From positions 558,001-622,000 of the forward strand of contig NZ_WJIE01000002.1 in the NCBI RefSeq assembly GCF_009649845.1: DNA of 64,000 nt, given 5' to 3'. The stretch's first letter is position 1, and each line of letters opens with the position of its first letter. Made by a program: the position numbers and the translations under genes. Positions 51,657 to 60,646 of this stretch are shown here, piece after piece. This DNA comes from Polyangium spumosum. GTDB lineage: Bacteria > Myxococcota_A > Polyangia > Polyangiales > Polyangiaceae. The notes below the pieces were generated by a model. That model was not told where the DNA came from. It saw nothing but the letters and a program-made list of their open reading frames with translations, and made no database searches.

Positions 51657-52921
51657 CAACCGGCTCCGGGCTCCGGCGCCTCGCGCTCCAGGATCCACCG
51701 CGCGCGTATCACCGCGGGATCGTCCGGCCCGAGGCGCTCTTCGAGCTGCCCGAGCAGCACTCGCCCCTCCTCGTACCGCTCGTCGTCGAGGATCCGCGAG
51801 AGCTCGTCGATCTCGCCTTGATCTTTCTCCGGTCGCTCCGGTACGCCGAACACGTCTTCGAGCAGGCTGTTCGTGTCCCGGCCTTCCACGAAGGGCTGCA
51901 TGGGGACGAGCTTGTTGTTCTCGAAGACCCGCACCTCCTCACGATGCACGCTCGCGATCACCTGCGGCGAGTGTGTGGTCACGACGAACTGGATGTTCGG
52001 GAACGTGCGGCGGAGGTCGTCGAGGATACGTCGCTGCCAGCGCGGATGAAGGTGCAGATCCACCTCGTCGATCAGCACCACCCCCTCCGATTTCTCTGCG
52101 GCCGCGTCCGCAAGATGCGGGTTCAGAACCGCGGCGCGCCAGGCTACATCCGCGACGAGGGCGACCATGTTGCGATAGCCGTCGCTGAGGAACGAGAAGG
52201 GCAGGAGTCGCCCGTCCGTACGCGCAACCTGCAGGTCCTGCGTCTTGACGTCGAAGTAGAACCTCTGCGTGCCCTCGATGCACTGGCAGACGGCCCGCTC
52301 CACTGCGTGGAGTTGCGGCACGAGCTTGCCGCTCTGCAGTTCCACGAGCGTCTGCTGGTACATCCACTCGGCGAGGAGACGGTGGTTCGATGCCGGATCG
52401 AGCGCATCCACGTACCCGTCGTACCGTGATCCTACGCCGCGCTTTGCCTCCGTGACCTTCTTGTGGAGCCAGAGACGCTGTGTGCCGTAGAACGCCACGA
52501 TGGGAAGCGCCCGCGGTTTGCCCGCCTTCACGGCGCGGGCCAGTTTCTCGGCCACGCGCTTGATGGGCGCTGCCTTGACACGCGTGGTGCGCCCTCCGTC
52601 ATGTGACAAGTCGCGTGACCACACCAAGGGTTCGCCGTCGACCGTACCGCTCGCGCTCACGTTCACCGGCCACTGCGGCTGCAGATCGAGCATGCCGGCG
52701 TGCTCGTAAACGACGTGCCGCACGTCTTCCCTGTCGATCGATCGCCCCGTCTTCCCCGGAAGACCGAGAAACAACCCGCCGAGCGTAACCGCCAGCGCCT
52801 CCAAGAGCGCCGTCTTCCCCGCCCCGTTCTCCCCGATGAGCACGGTCATCGATGGCTGGAACGTGACGTCTAGCTTCTCGAACCCGCGAAAATTTTCGAT
52901 GTGCAGCGCGTGGATCTTCAT
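51656..52921 (-). CDS. ptuA: PtuA-like AAA/ABC-type ATPase of a Septu-type defence system
   Basis: A 421-residue AAA_15/OLD-like ATPase. Walker A GENGAGKT (30-37), an ABC-type signature SFLSDGYRNMVALV (243-256), Walker B VVLIDEVDLHLHP (281-293) and the switch TTHSPQVI (315-322) mark an SMC/RecF-type ATPase with a short lid region, as in PtuA. PtuA binds and holds PtuB and is thought to sense infection, releasing nuclease when nucleotide falls. No Shine-Dalgarno sequence is evident before ATG 52921. Upstream lies the 42-bp-period CAACGCTTG repeat (52966-53153), a possible control region. Confidence 0.8.
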   Translation of the reverse strand: MKIHALHIENFRGFEKLDVTFQPSMTVLIGENGAGKTALLEALAVTLGGLFLGLPGKTGRSIDREDVRHVVYEHAGMLDLQPQWPVNVSASGTVDGEPLVWSRDLSHDGGRTTRVKAAPIKRVAEKLARAVKAGKPRALPIVAFYGTQRLWLHKKVTEAKRGVGSRYDGYVDALDPASNHRLLAEWMYQQTLVELQSGKLVPQLHAVERAVCQCIEGTQRFYFDVKTQDLQVARTDGRLLPFSFLSDGYRNMVALVADVAWRAAVLNPHLADAAAEKSEGVVLIDEVDLHLHPRWQRRILDDLRRTFPNIQFVVTTHSPQVIASVHREEVRVFENNKLVPMQPFVEGRDTNSLLEDVFGVPERPEKDQGEIDELSRILDDERYEEGRVLLGQLEERLGPDDPAVIRARWILEREAPEPGAG

Positions 52922-52965
52922 CGAGGCGACCGGCCCGCATCCTAGACGTTCGCCCCCGACTCCCT

Positions 52966-53153
52966 CAACGCTTGCTTCAACGCTTGCAACGCCGCCCCGA
53001 ACGCCGAGCCGCCCGTCTCAACGCTTGAAGCGCCCGCCTCGCCTGCCGAGCCGCCCTCCTCAACGCTTGCGATCCTCCTCGCGGCCCCCGCGCCCGTCTT
53101 CGCAACGCTTGCAACCCCCGCCTTGACCGCCGCGCCGCCCCTTGCAACCGTTG
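52966..53153. repeat. 42-bp-period repeat anchored by CAACGCTTG, upstream of ptuA
   Basis: CAACGCTTG occurs at 52966, 52978, 53019, 53061 and 53103, and CAACCGTTG at 53145. Starts of the last five are 41, 42, 42 and 42 bp apart. The sequences between anchors are GC-rich and only loosely alike. The 9-mer has CAA/TTG ends, so it is partly palindromic. It fills most of the gap between ptuA and the membrane-protein gene. Either a helically phased operator array or a decaying minisatellite. Confidence 0.6.
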
Positions 53154-53160
53154 CGGCGCT

Positions 53161-53832
53161 TTGCCCGCCCCCCTCGCCCCTCTCCTCGGCTTCACCCTCG
53201 GCGTCCTGCTCGCCTGGCTCGCGCGCCCCGAGGATGGCCCCGACGAACGCCCCGGCGCCTCCTCCTGGGATCGCCCCACCCTCGCCGTCGCCCTCTACGC
53301 CCTCTTCCTCTACGCCCCCGTCTCGGCCTACTTCGCCGTCTTCGCCGCCGACTGGTCGTTCGCTTACCTCGTCGACGGCCGCGCCATCCCCTCGGCCCTC
53401 CTGCTCCTCCTCGTCCTGCTCGACGCGGCGGCTCCGGTCCTCGGCTTCCTCGCGGGCCGCCGCGCCCTCGCGCGACGCGCTCTCCCCGCCCTCGCCTGGC
53501 TCGCGGCCCTCCCGCTCCTCGTCGCCTTGCTCCCCCTCGTCGTGCTGCATGCTCGCTTCGGCGTCGACGCCAGCTACGACCAGGTCCAGAGCGACTTCGG
53601 CACCCGCCCGCTCCCGGGCAGCCCGCTCGGCTACGCCATCCTCTGGATGGACGCCTTGCTCGTCGCCGGCGCCGTCTTCACCGCGCGGACGTTGTCAACG
53701 ATCGAAGGCCGCGGCGCCGCTCCTTTGCCGCTGCACGCACGCCCCGGACGGCCTCTGCCCGAGGTTTTGCCGCCTGATCCCGCCTCGGACGAGCCGCCGC
53801 GTTTTCTTGGTCGGACCCGCGGGCCTCGCTGA
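53161..53832 (+). CDS. Hypothetical multi-pass membrane protein
   Basis: A 223-residue protein with about five hydrophobic segments: LLGFTLGVLLAWLA at the start, LAVALYALFLYAPVSAYFAV, LLLLLVLLDAAAPVLGFLAG, LAWLAALPLLVALLPLVVL and YAILWMDALLVAGAVF, then a Pro-rich C-terminal tail. I do not recognise the family. The start at TTG 53161 is uncertain: no Shine-Dalgarno sequence precedes it and the upstream frame stays open, without a start codon, back to a stop at 53026-53028, running through the repeat array. Confidence 0.55.
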   Translation: MPAPLAPLLGFTLGVLLAWLARPEDGPDERPGASSWDRPTLAVALYALFLYAPVSAYFAVFAADWSFAYLVDGRAIPSALLLLLVLLDAAAPVLGFLAGRRALARRALPALAWLAALPLLVALLPLVVLHARFGVDASYDQVQSDFGTRPLPGSPLGYAILWMDALLVAGAVFTARTLSTIEGRGAAPLPLHARPGRPLPEVLPPDPASDEPPRFLGRTRGPR

Positions 53833-53872
53833 TTGACGAGCGTCCGGTTGTCCACCACGCTCTGCCCCCACG

Positions 53873-55258
53873 ATGACGGCGCCGAACCGGCTCGAGACCG
53901 AGATCGATGAGTTGAAGAACCTCGCCGCGGACGTCGTCCGCCGCGCCCGCGCGGGCGGCGCCGACGTCGCCGAGGCCATCGCGCGCTCCGGCTCCGAGCT
54001 CAGCACCAAGGTTCGCCTCGGCGAACCCGAGCTCGTCGAGGAGGCCTCCCACAAGAGCCTCGGCATGCGCGTCATCAAGCAGGGCCGCGTCGCCCTCACC
54101 TCCACCTCGGACCTCACCGCCCGCGGCATCGACCGCTTCGTCCGCGACGCCCTCGAGCTCGTCGACATCTCCCAGGAAGACCCCTTCGCCGGCCCGGCGG
54201 ATCCCTCGCTCATCTCGAAGGGCCCCTTCCCCGACCTCGAGCTCTACGACCCCAAGGGCGGCGACGTCACGGCGGCCGAGGCCATCGACATCGCCCGCCG
54301 CGGCGAGCAGGCCGCCCGCGACGCCGACCCTCGTATCACGAACAGCGACGGCGCCACCTTCAGCCGCACCGCCGGCGTCTTCGCGCTCGTGCTCTCGGGT
54401 GGCTTCACGGGCGGGTATGCGGGCTCGTATGCCTCGCTCGTCGTCTCCCCCGTGGCCGACGACGAGGGCGGCAAGAAGCGCCGCGGCTTTCACTGGACGG
54501 CCAAGCGCCACCTCGACGCGCTCGACGCGCCCGAGGTCGTCGGCCGCGAGGCCACGCGCCGCACCTTGCGCAAGCTCGGCGCCCGCAAGGTCCCCACGTG
54601 CGAGGCCCCGGTCGTCTTCGACCCCGACGCGGCGCGCGCGATCCTGGGCCTGCTCGCCGGCGCCATCATGGGCAGCTCCGTCTGGCGCAAGTCGAGTTAC
54701 CTCGTCGGCCGTGAGGACAGCCGGGTCGCGAGTGACCTCGTCACCATCGTCGACGACCCCCTCGTCCTTCGTGCCCCTGGCTCGCGCCCCTTCGACGGCG
54801 AGGGCCTCGCGGCGCGCAAGAACCTCGTGGTCGAGCAGGGCGTCCTCCGGACCTACCTCTGCGACAGCTACAGCGGCCGCAAGCTCGGCCGTTCGCCCAC
54901 GGGCAGCGCCTCGCGTGGGGGTGGCGGCGGCGTTGGCCCTTCCACCTCGAACTTCATGCTCCTGCCCACGCAGACGAAGGCCGCGGACATCGTCAAGGGC
55001 ACCCCGCGTGGCCTCTACGTCACGGAGATGATGGGCTTTGGCTACAACCCCGTCACGGGTGACTTCTCGCGCGGCGCGGCCGGGTTCTGGATTGAAAACG
55101 GCGAGCTCGCGTTCCCGGTCAGCGAAGTGACCATCTCGCTGAACCTCGATCAGCTCTGGCAGCGCATCGACGCCGTCGGCGACGACCTCGATCTGCGCAG
55201 CTCCACCGCTTCGCCCACGCTGCGAATTTCTTCGATGACGATCGCCGGCTCGTCCTGA
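53873..55258 (+). CDS. TldE/PmbA-type subunit of the TldD/E peptidase family
   Basis: A 461-residue protein of the TldD/PmbA family. It aligns best with the TldE (PmbA) subunit: RARAGGADVAEAIA, LGMRVIKQGRVALTSTSDL, DPDAARAILGLLAGAIMGSS and, near the end, PTGSASRGGGGGVGPSTSNF and GLYVTEMMGFGYNPVTGDFSR. The HExxxH zinc site of TldD is absent, as expected for TldE. The heterodimer TldD/TldE degrades unfolded peptides and matures some natural products (microcin B17). No TldD gene is adjacent. ATG 53873 lacks a clear ribosome site. Confidence 0.88.
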   Translation: MTAPNRLETEIDELKNLAADVVRRARAGGADVAEAIARSGSELSTKVRLGEPELVEEASHKSLGMRVIKQGRVALTSTSDLTARGIDRFVRDALELVDISQEDPFAGPADPSLISKGPFPDLELYDPKGGDVTAAEAIDIARRGEQAARDADPRITNSDGATFSRTAGVFALVLSGGFTGGYAGSYASLVVSPVADDEGGKKRRGFHWTAKRHLDALDAPEVVGREATRRTLRKLGARKVPTCEAPVVFDPDAARAILGLLAGAIMGSSVWRKSSYLVGREDSRVASDLVTIVDDPLVLRAPGSRPFDGEGLAARKNLVVEQGVLRTYLCDSYSGRKLGRSPTGSASRGGGGGVGPSTSNFMLLPTQTKAADIVKGTPRGLYVTEMMGFGYNPVTGDFSRGAAGFWIENGELAFPVSEVTISLNLDQLWQRIDAVGDDLDLRSSTASPTLRISSMTIAGSS

Positions 55259-55359
55259 GCCGGGCGAAATCGCTGGAAAGCACGTCTACGCGGCAAATTT
55301 GACGCGCACGGACGTGGAATTTCTCGTAGTCTCCGGCCCGGAGGTTGGAGATTCGAACG

Positions 55360-55683
55360 ATGAGAAGCCTTCATCAAACTTTGGGCCTGGCGGCCCTCCT
55401 CTTGACGGCAGGCGCTGGGCTCGGGGGATGTGCTCCCTATGGAGCGCTGTGCTCCGCCAAAATGGATTGCGAAGGCGGCAACGACGCCGACCTGGACGCG
55501 TGTGTGGTCGACTCGGAGACCGCCGAGGACGTCGCCTACACCTACGACTGCGGCGATTTCTGGGAGGACTTCGTGGCCTGCACCGACGATCGCTCGCGCT
55601 GCTCGAACAACAATTTCGGCCCCGGCGACGATTGCAACGCCGAGGCGAACCGCCTCCAAGAGTGCATCAGCAAGAGAAGGTGA
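55360..55683 (+). CDS. Small Cys-rich lipoprotein
   Basis: A 107-residue exported lipoprotein: signal peptide with lipobox GLGGC, then a small domain with eight Cys after the lipobox (ALCSAKMDC, DACVVD, YDCGDFW, VACTDD, RCSNNN, DDCNAE, QECISK), probably all in disulfides. The spacing resembles the next gene's product. ATG 55360 is chosen because GGAG at 55347-55350 precedes it; a TTG at 55345 is in frame but unneeded. Function unknown. Confidence 0.7.
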   Translation: MRSLHQTLGLAALLLTAGAGLGGCAPYGALCSAKMDCEGGNDADLDACVVDSETAEDVAYTYDCGDFWEDFVACTDDRSRCSNNNFGPGDDCNAEANRLQECISKRR

Positions 55684-55690
55684 CGGAACG

Positions 55691-56023
55691 ATGCAAATGA
55701 CACGAGCAATCCTCGCCTGCCTCGCATTGAGCTTGACCGCGGTAGGTTGCGCCTCCCCGGCGACCGAGTACTGCGACGTCAAGTGCGACTGCAATGGCTG
55801 CAGCGCCGAGAACTACGACGAGTGCGTGATCACGTACGAGTCGAGGCTCGACAAGGCGGACATCTACGGATGTACGAACAAATTCGACGACCTCCACGAC
55901 TGCATCATGAGGAAGTCCGACTGCGCGCTCGGGAACAACGTCTTCGACGAGGCCGCCCTCGCGTGCGCGGATGACTACCTCGATCTCGACTCGTGCGAGC
56001 GAGACGGCTCGGCTCGCCGCTGA
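55691..56023 (+). CDS. Small Cys-rich lipoprotein, paralogue-like
   Basis: A 110-residue lipoprotein with lipobox TAVGC and a Cys-rich domain: EYCDVKCDCNGCS, DECVIT, YGCTNK, HDCIMRKSDC, LACADD and DSCERD. It follows the previous Cys-rich lipoprotein by 7 bp and shares its size, net charge, Cys pattern and D/E content, so the two may be an old duplication or a working pair in the periplasm. ATG 55691 follows GGAACG, a weak ribosome site. Function unknown. Confidence 0.7.
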   Translation: MQMTRAILACLALSLTAVGCASPATEYCDVKCDCNGCSAENYDECVITYESRLDKADIYGCTNKFDDLHDCIMRKSDCALGNNVFDEAALACADDYLDLDSCERDGSARR

Positions 56024-56030
56024 GCCCTGA

Positions 56031-56062
56031 GGCCGCGCCGTCCAGCCCTGGACGGCGCGGCC
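56031..56062 (+). terminator. Perfect 15-bp inverted repeat after the Cys-rich lipoproteins
   Basis: GGCCGCGCCGTCCAG (56031-56045) pairs with its exact complement at 56048-56062 across 2 nt (in practice a small loop), 7 bp after the stop. There is no T-tract. It probably serves as terminator or mRNA 3' end for both convergent transcripts. Confidence 0.6.
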
Positions 56063-56091
56063 CTGGCCCTCGATGACATGACCCCCACGCT

Positions 56092-56754
56092 CTAGCGAGA
56101 CGAACCACCCGCCGCGCGTGGCGGGAGCTCCTCTGCTTGTGCGGCTCCTGCCGGCTCGTTTGCATTCGCGGCGGCTGCGGCGGGCACGGCGCCCGGCGCG
56201 GCTACGGGCGCGACGGGCTCGGGCACGAGCAAGGTCCGCAGGCCTTGCGCGTCCGTACGCCCCACGCGCGTCGCGAAGGCCGGCAGCCCCGTCGTTTCGT
56301 CGCTGAGCACGACGAAACGTGCTTCCCGACAGGCTCGCTCGAGCGCTTCCATCCAGTGGGCCACGTCGACGTCCGTCGAGATCGCCTTCGCGTCCACGAT
56401 GAACACGTCCGGAGGGTCCGATCCCGCCAGGACGAGGGCATCGTATGGATGCTTCACGTCCCGGAGCGGCATCATATCCCCGAGCGCGCGGGTGACATGA
56501 GCGAGCGTGTCCTTCGAGCCCACCACGAGCCCGCTCTTCGCGCTCGCCCGCGCGAGCTCACGGGGCACGCTGTAGCCCCAAGCTCGCAGGAACTCCGCCA
56601 CGTCGGCCGCACGAAAACGCAGATGCCGGCCTGGCGTGCGAAAATGTGCGATCCGGCCACGATCCACCCAGTTATGGATGGTCTTCAGATCGACCTCGCA
56701 CAGCGCTGCGAGGTCGGACGCGGTCAGCAGTTTCTCTCCCCGTACTCCGGCCAT
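56092..56754 (-). CDS. Excisionase/MerR-type HTH protein with receiver-like C-terminal domain
   Basis: A 220-residue regulator. Residues about 5-60 form a winged helix of the excisionase/AlpA type: LLTASDLAALCEVDLKTIHN, then WVDRGRIAHFRTPGRHLRF and DVAEFLRAWG. Residues about 72-175 look like a degenerate response-regulator receiver (GLVVGSKDTLAHVTRALGD, DALVLAGSDPPDVFIVDAK, RFVVLSDETTGLP). The tail is Ala/Pro-rich. Binding of DNA is expected; phosphorylation is doubtful. ATG 56754 (MAGVRGEKLL) is preferred on the HTH position. Such proteins are common in myxobacteria; the target is unknown. It converges with the Cys-rich lipoprotein genes. Confidence 0.75.
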   Translation of the reverse strand: MAGVRGEKLLTASDLAALCEVDLKTIHNWVDRGRIAHFRTPGRHLRFRAADVAEFLRAWGYSVPRELARASAKSGLVVGSKDTLAHVTRALGDMMPLRDVKHPYDALVLAGSDPPDVFIVDAKAISTDVDVAHWMEALERACREARFVVLSDETTGLPAFATRVGRTDAQGLRTLLVPEPVAPVAAPGAVPAAAAANANEPAGAAQAEELPPRAAGGSSR

Positions 56755-57121
56755 CGTCCGAACTCCACGCGAAAGGTGTGCCAACCCGTCCAGCCCTCCG
56801 GACCAGCAGACCACACCAGCGGGTGGCCCCCCACCCTGTTGCTCTTTGTATCCAAACCTAGCACTTTTTTGCGAAGGTGCGGGCTTTGTTAACTAGCCCA
56901 CCCGAGGCCCCGACTCCAGTCCTTGCTTTGCTCGGGCCTCCCCAGCTTCCTTTTCACTGGTTCAGCAAGGTTGAGGCCGCTGGCTCCGATGTAGGAATGA
57001 CACCGCTCGTTCGCTCCCTCGGACGTCCCCGCCCGTCTGTACAGGCAAGGAACGTTCATTCTCCTAGGCAAGTAAGACGCCTTCTCCATCACGGCCACCC
57101 CCGAGCACGGTTTTTCCGTAG
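56755..57121 (-). other. 367-bp gap with AT-richer, non-coding-looking sequence
   Basis: No gene is supported. The composition is lower in GC and without the strong GC3 rhythm of the rest. It holds homopolymers such as CACTTTTTTGCG near 56863 and a GTTAACTAGCCC patch near 56888. On the minus strand, 57100-56890, stretches such as GAACGTTCCTTGCCTGTAC and GGCGGGGACGTCCGAG resemble structured-RNA sequence, possibly a group II intron remnant. The promoter of the HTH gene should lie at the low-coordinate end. Confidence 0.4.
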
Positions 57122-58630
57122 TCAAGGGAATGACGCCGCGTTCACCCCACCAGGCGTGGGCACAGCAAGCAGGAAAGAATCGCTCACTCCATCTGGTGCG
57201 TCGGGTGACCGCCGTATCACGCTTTGACCAGCCTTCGGCTTCGGAATCGCGGGAAACTTTGAAAGAATGCGACCACGCGTATCGAGCAGGCGAACGCTCT
57301 CTCCTCCATTTCCGAGTCCGTTTTTCCCGAGCGCGGGCACACGCACCACGATGGCGTCCTCGGCCGGAGGCACGTCGATCTCGTCGTCCGGCACGAACGT
57401 CTCGTTCACCACCACCGCGAATCGCCCGGGCGGGAGCGTCACCTCCGGCAGCGGCGTCTCGCCCCCGATATCGCGGAGCACGAGCTCGCCGAGCGCCGCC
57501 TCCACGGCCCCGTCATTGTAGAGCTCGACCCACTCCTGATCCGGCTCCGGCCCGAGCGGATTGGCCATCACCTCGTTCAAGACGACGTGCGGCATCGGCG
57601 GCAGGGTGGTCGCAGAAAATGCCATCCGCCGCGCCCGTCCGTGCGCGTCGATCGTCGTGACGTCCAGCGCGATCACCCGGTCCGCGGGCAATCCCCCGAG
57701 GACGAATCGCTCGTTTTTCTCCGTCGCCATCACCACGTCGAGCCCCTCCCCCGCGACGCCCCATAACAGCGCCGCCCCGGGCGCGCGGCCGCGCAGCCGA
57801 TCGTCCAGCACCTCCACGCACCCCGGCCCGAACGGGACCTCGAAGGCCGCGCATTCGAGCGGCGCCTCGTCCGGCTGCACCTCCATGATTTCGCCGAGCT
57901 CCGCCCCCGCGCCCCCGAAGGGATACGGATCGAGCCGCAGAGGCCCGGGCAGGCCGGGGATCCCCACGAAAGGCGGCGGCACCCAGGGCCCCCCGTCCGC
58001 GGCGAGCCCTCGGCCCCCGAAGCGCAAGCAATCACGGCCCGCGCCCCCCGGCGCGACCCCACGCGAAAACACGCCGAGCGGCCCCTCCGGCGCGAGCGTG
58101 GCCTCGATCGTCACCTCGGGCAGCGCCACGTCGCCACAATAAAGCCCGAACAGGCCCGCCCGAGGCGACTCGGCCGGCGGCCACACGCGCGTGAGCAAGG
58201 GCGCCACCTCGGCCGCCTCGACCACGAAATGCACGCTCGCCCGCGGCTCCCCGCTCGCCACCGCGTACGTCTCGCCTGGCTCGAGCGGCGCCGTCGGCGC
58301 GAGCACCACGGACCCGTCGTCCTCCCGCCAGAACAAGCTCGGCACGAACCGCGCGGCGAGCGTCTTCGAGATGTCGTCCCGCTCGATCTGCTTGAGGTGG
58401 CTCTCCCGCACCTCGCCTCGCACCAGGAAGAGCCGCGCCTCGTCGAGCGCCTGCTCCGCGGCGACGTGGACCCGGAGCACGCGGGGCGCCGCCGTGGTGG
58501 GCGCTTCGGGCTCGAAGGCGACCGAGATCCCTTCGGCCTTGCCCGGGGAGCCGGGGCGGAGCTCGGCGAGGGGGAGGTCGGGCCGACAAGCGGCGAGGGT
58601 GGCGAGCAGGAGGCATGCGACCTTTTGCAT
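57122..58630 (-). CDS. Lamin-tail-domain lipoprotein
   Basis: A 502-residue exported lipoprotein. Signal peptide with lipobox LATLAAC (Cys15). The N-terminal 350 residues form Ig-like and unrecognised beta domains (a PETYAVASGEP-like Big-domain strand, and Cys-containing YCGDVALPE). The C-terminal 120 residues are an LTD (lamin tail) domain: HVVLNEVMANPLGPEPDQEW, VELYNDGAVEA and GRFAVVVNE. LTD domains occur in secreted bacterial nucleases and adhesins and probably bind surface ligands. The gene stands alone; a 58-bp region separates it from the divergent HTH gene. Confidence 0.8.
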   Translation of the reverse strand: MQKVACLLLATLAACRPDLPLAELRPGSPGKAEGISVAFEPEAPTTAAPRVLRVHVAAEQALDEARLFLVRGEVRESHLKQIERDDISKTLAARFVPSLFWREDDGSVVLAPTAPLEPGETYAVASGEPRASVHFVVEAAEVAPLLTRVWPPAESPRAGLFGLYCGDVALPEVTIEATLAPEGPLGVFSRGVAPGGAGRDCLRFGGRGLAADGGPWVPPPFVGIPGLPGPLRLDPYPFGGAGAELGEIMEVQPDEAPLECAAFEVPFGPGCVEVLDDRLRGRAPGAALLWGVAGEGLDVVMATEKNERFVLGGLPADRVIALDVTTIDAHGRARRMAFSATTLPPMPHVVLNEVMANPLGPEPDQEWVELYNDGAVEAALGELVLRDIGGETPLPEVTLPPGRFAVVVNETFVPDDEIDVPPAEDAIVVRVPALGKNGLGNGGESVRLLDTRGRILSKFPAIPKPKAGQSVIRRSPDAPDGVSDSFLLAVPTPGGVNAASFP

Positions 58631-58673
58631 GCCGGAACATCGACCGAGGGCTCCGCCGGTTGCGTGAAATTGG

Positions 58674-58679
58674 TACGTT
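58674..58679 (+). promoter_or_regulatory. -10-like hexamer before the small HTH gene
   Basis: TACGTT ends 9 nt before ATG 58689; there is no ribosome site. Suggests a leaderless or near-leaderless transcript. Confidence 0.3.
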
Positions 58680-58688
58680 TACGCGCCC

Positions 58689-59039
58689 ATGACGCCCGAT
58701 GACATCAAGGCGCTCCGCAAGGAGCTCGATTGCACGGCGAAGGAGCTCGCGGCGGCGCTCGGGCTCGAGCAGGAGACCGTGCTCGCGTGGGAGCGCGGCG
58801 ACCTGTTCCCGACGAAGCGCTTCGTCACGAAGATGGAGGAGCTCAGGAGCAAGGGAAGAGGGGCGATCGTACGCAAGCCGAGGCGCGCTGCCGTGGCGGC
58901 GTCGCCGATGGCCGTGCTCGCGGATCCCGAGACGTGGAAGCTCGTACGGAAGCTCGTGGCCCACGCCGAGCTGCGCCGCGAGGTCGGCAAGCTCGCCGAA
59001 GCCTACCCGGACCCGGCGGACGACGCCGGAACGACATGA
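58689..59039 (+). CDS. Small XRE-type helix-turn-helix protein
   Basis: A 116-residue protein. The first 55 residues are an XRE/Cro-like HTH: IKALRKELDCTAKELAAALG, LEQETVLAWERGDLFPTKRF. A basic linker (RKPRRAA) and a C-terminal helical region (about 70-105, WKLVRKLVAHAELRREVGKL) may dimerise. A DNA-binding regulator with unknown target is expected. It converges on scpB with a 17-bp gap. Confidence 0.75.
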   Translation: MTPDDIKALRKELDCTAKELAAALGLEQETVLAWERGDLFPTKRFVTKMEELRSKGRGAIVRKPRRAAVAASPMAVLADPETWKLVRKLVAHAELRREVGKLAEAYPDPADDAGTT

Positions 59040-59056
59040 CCTGAAGCGACCGAGGA

Positions 59057-60635
<1,579 letters not shown>

Positions 60636-60646
<11 letters not shown>

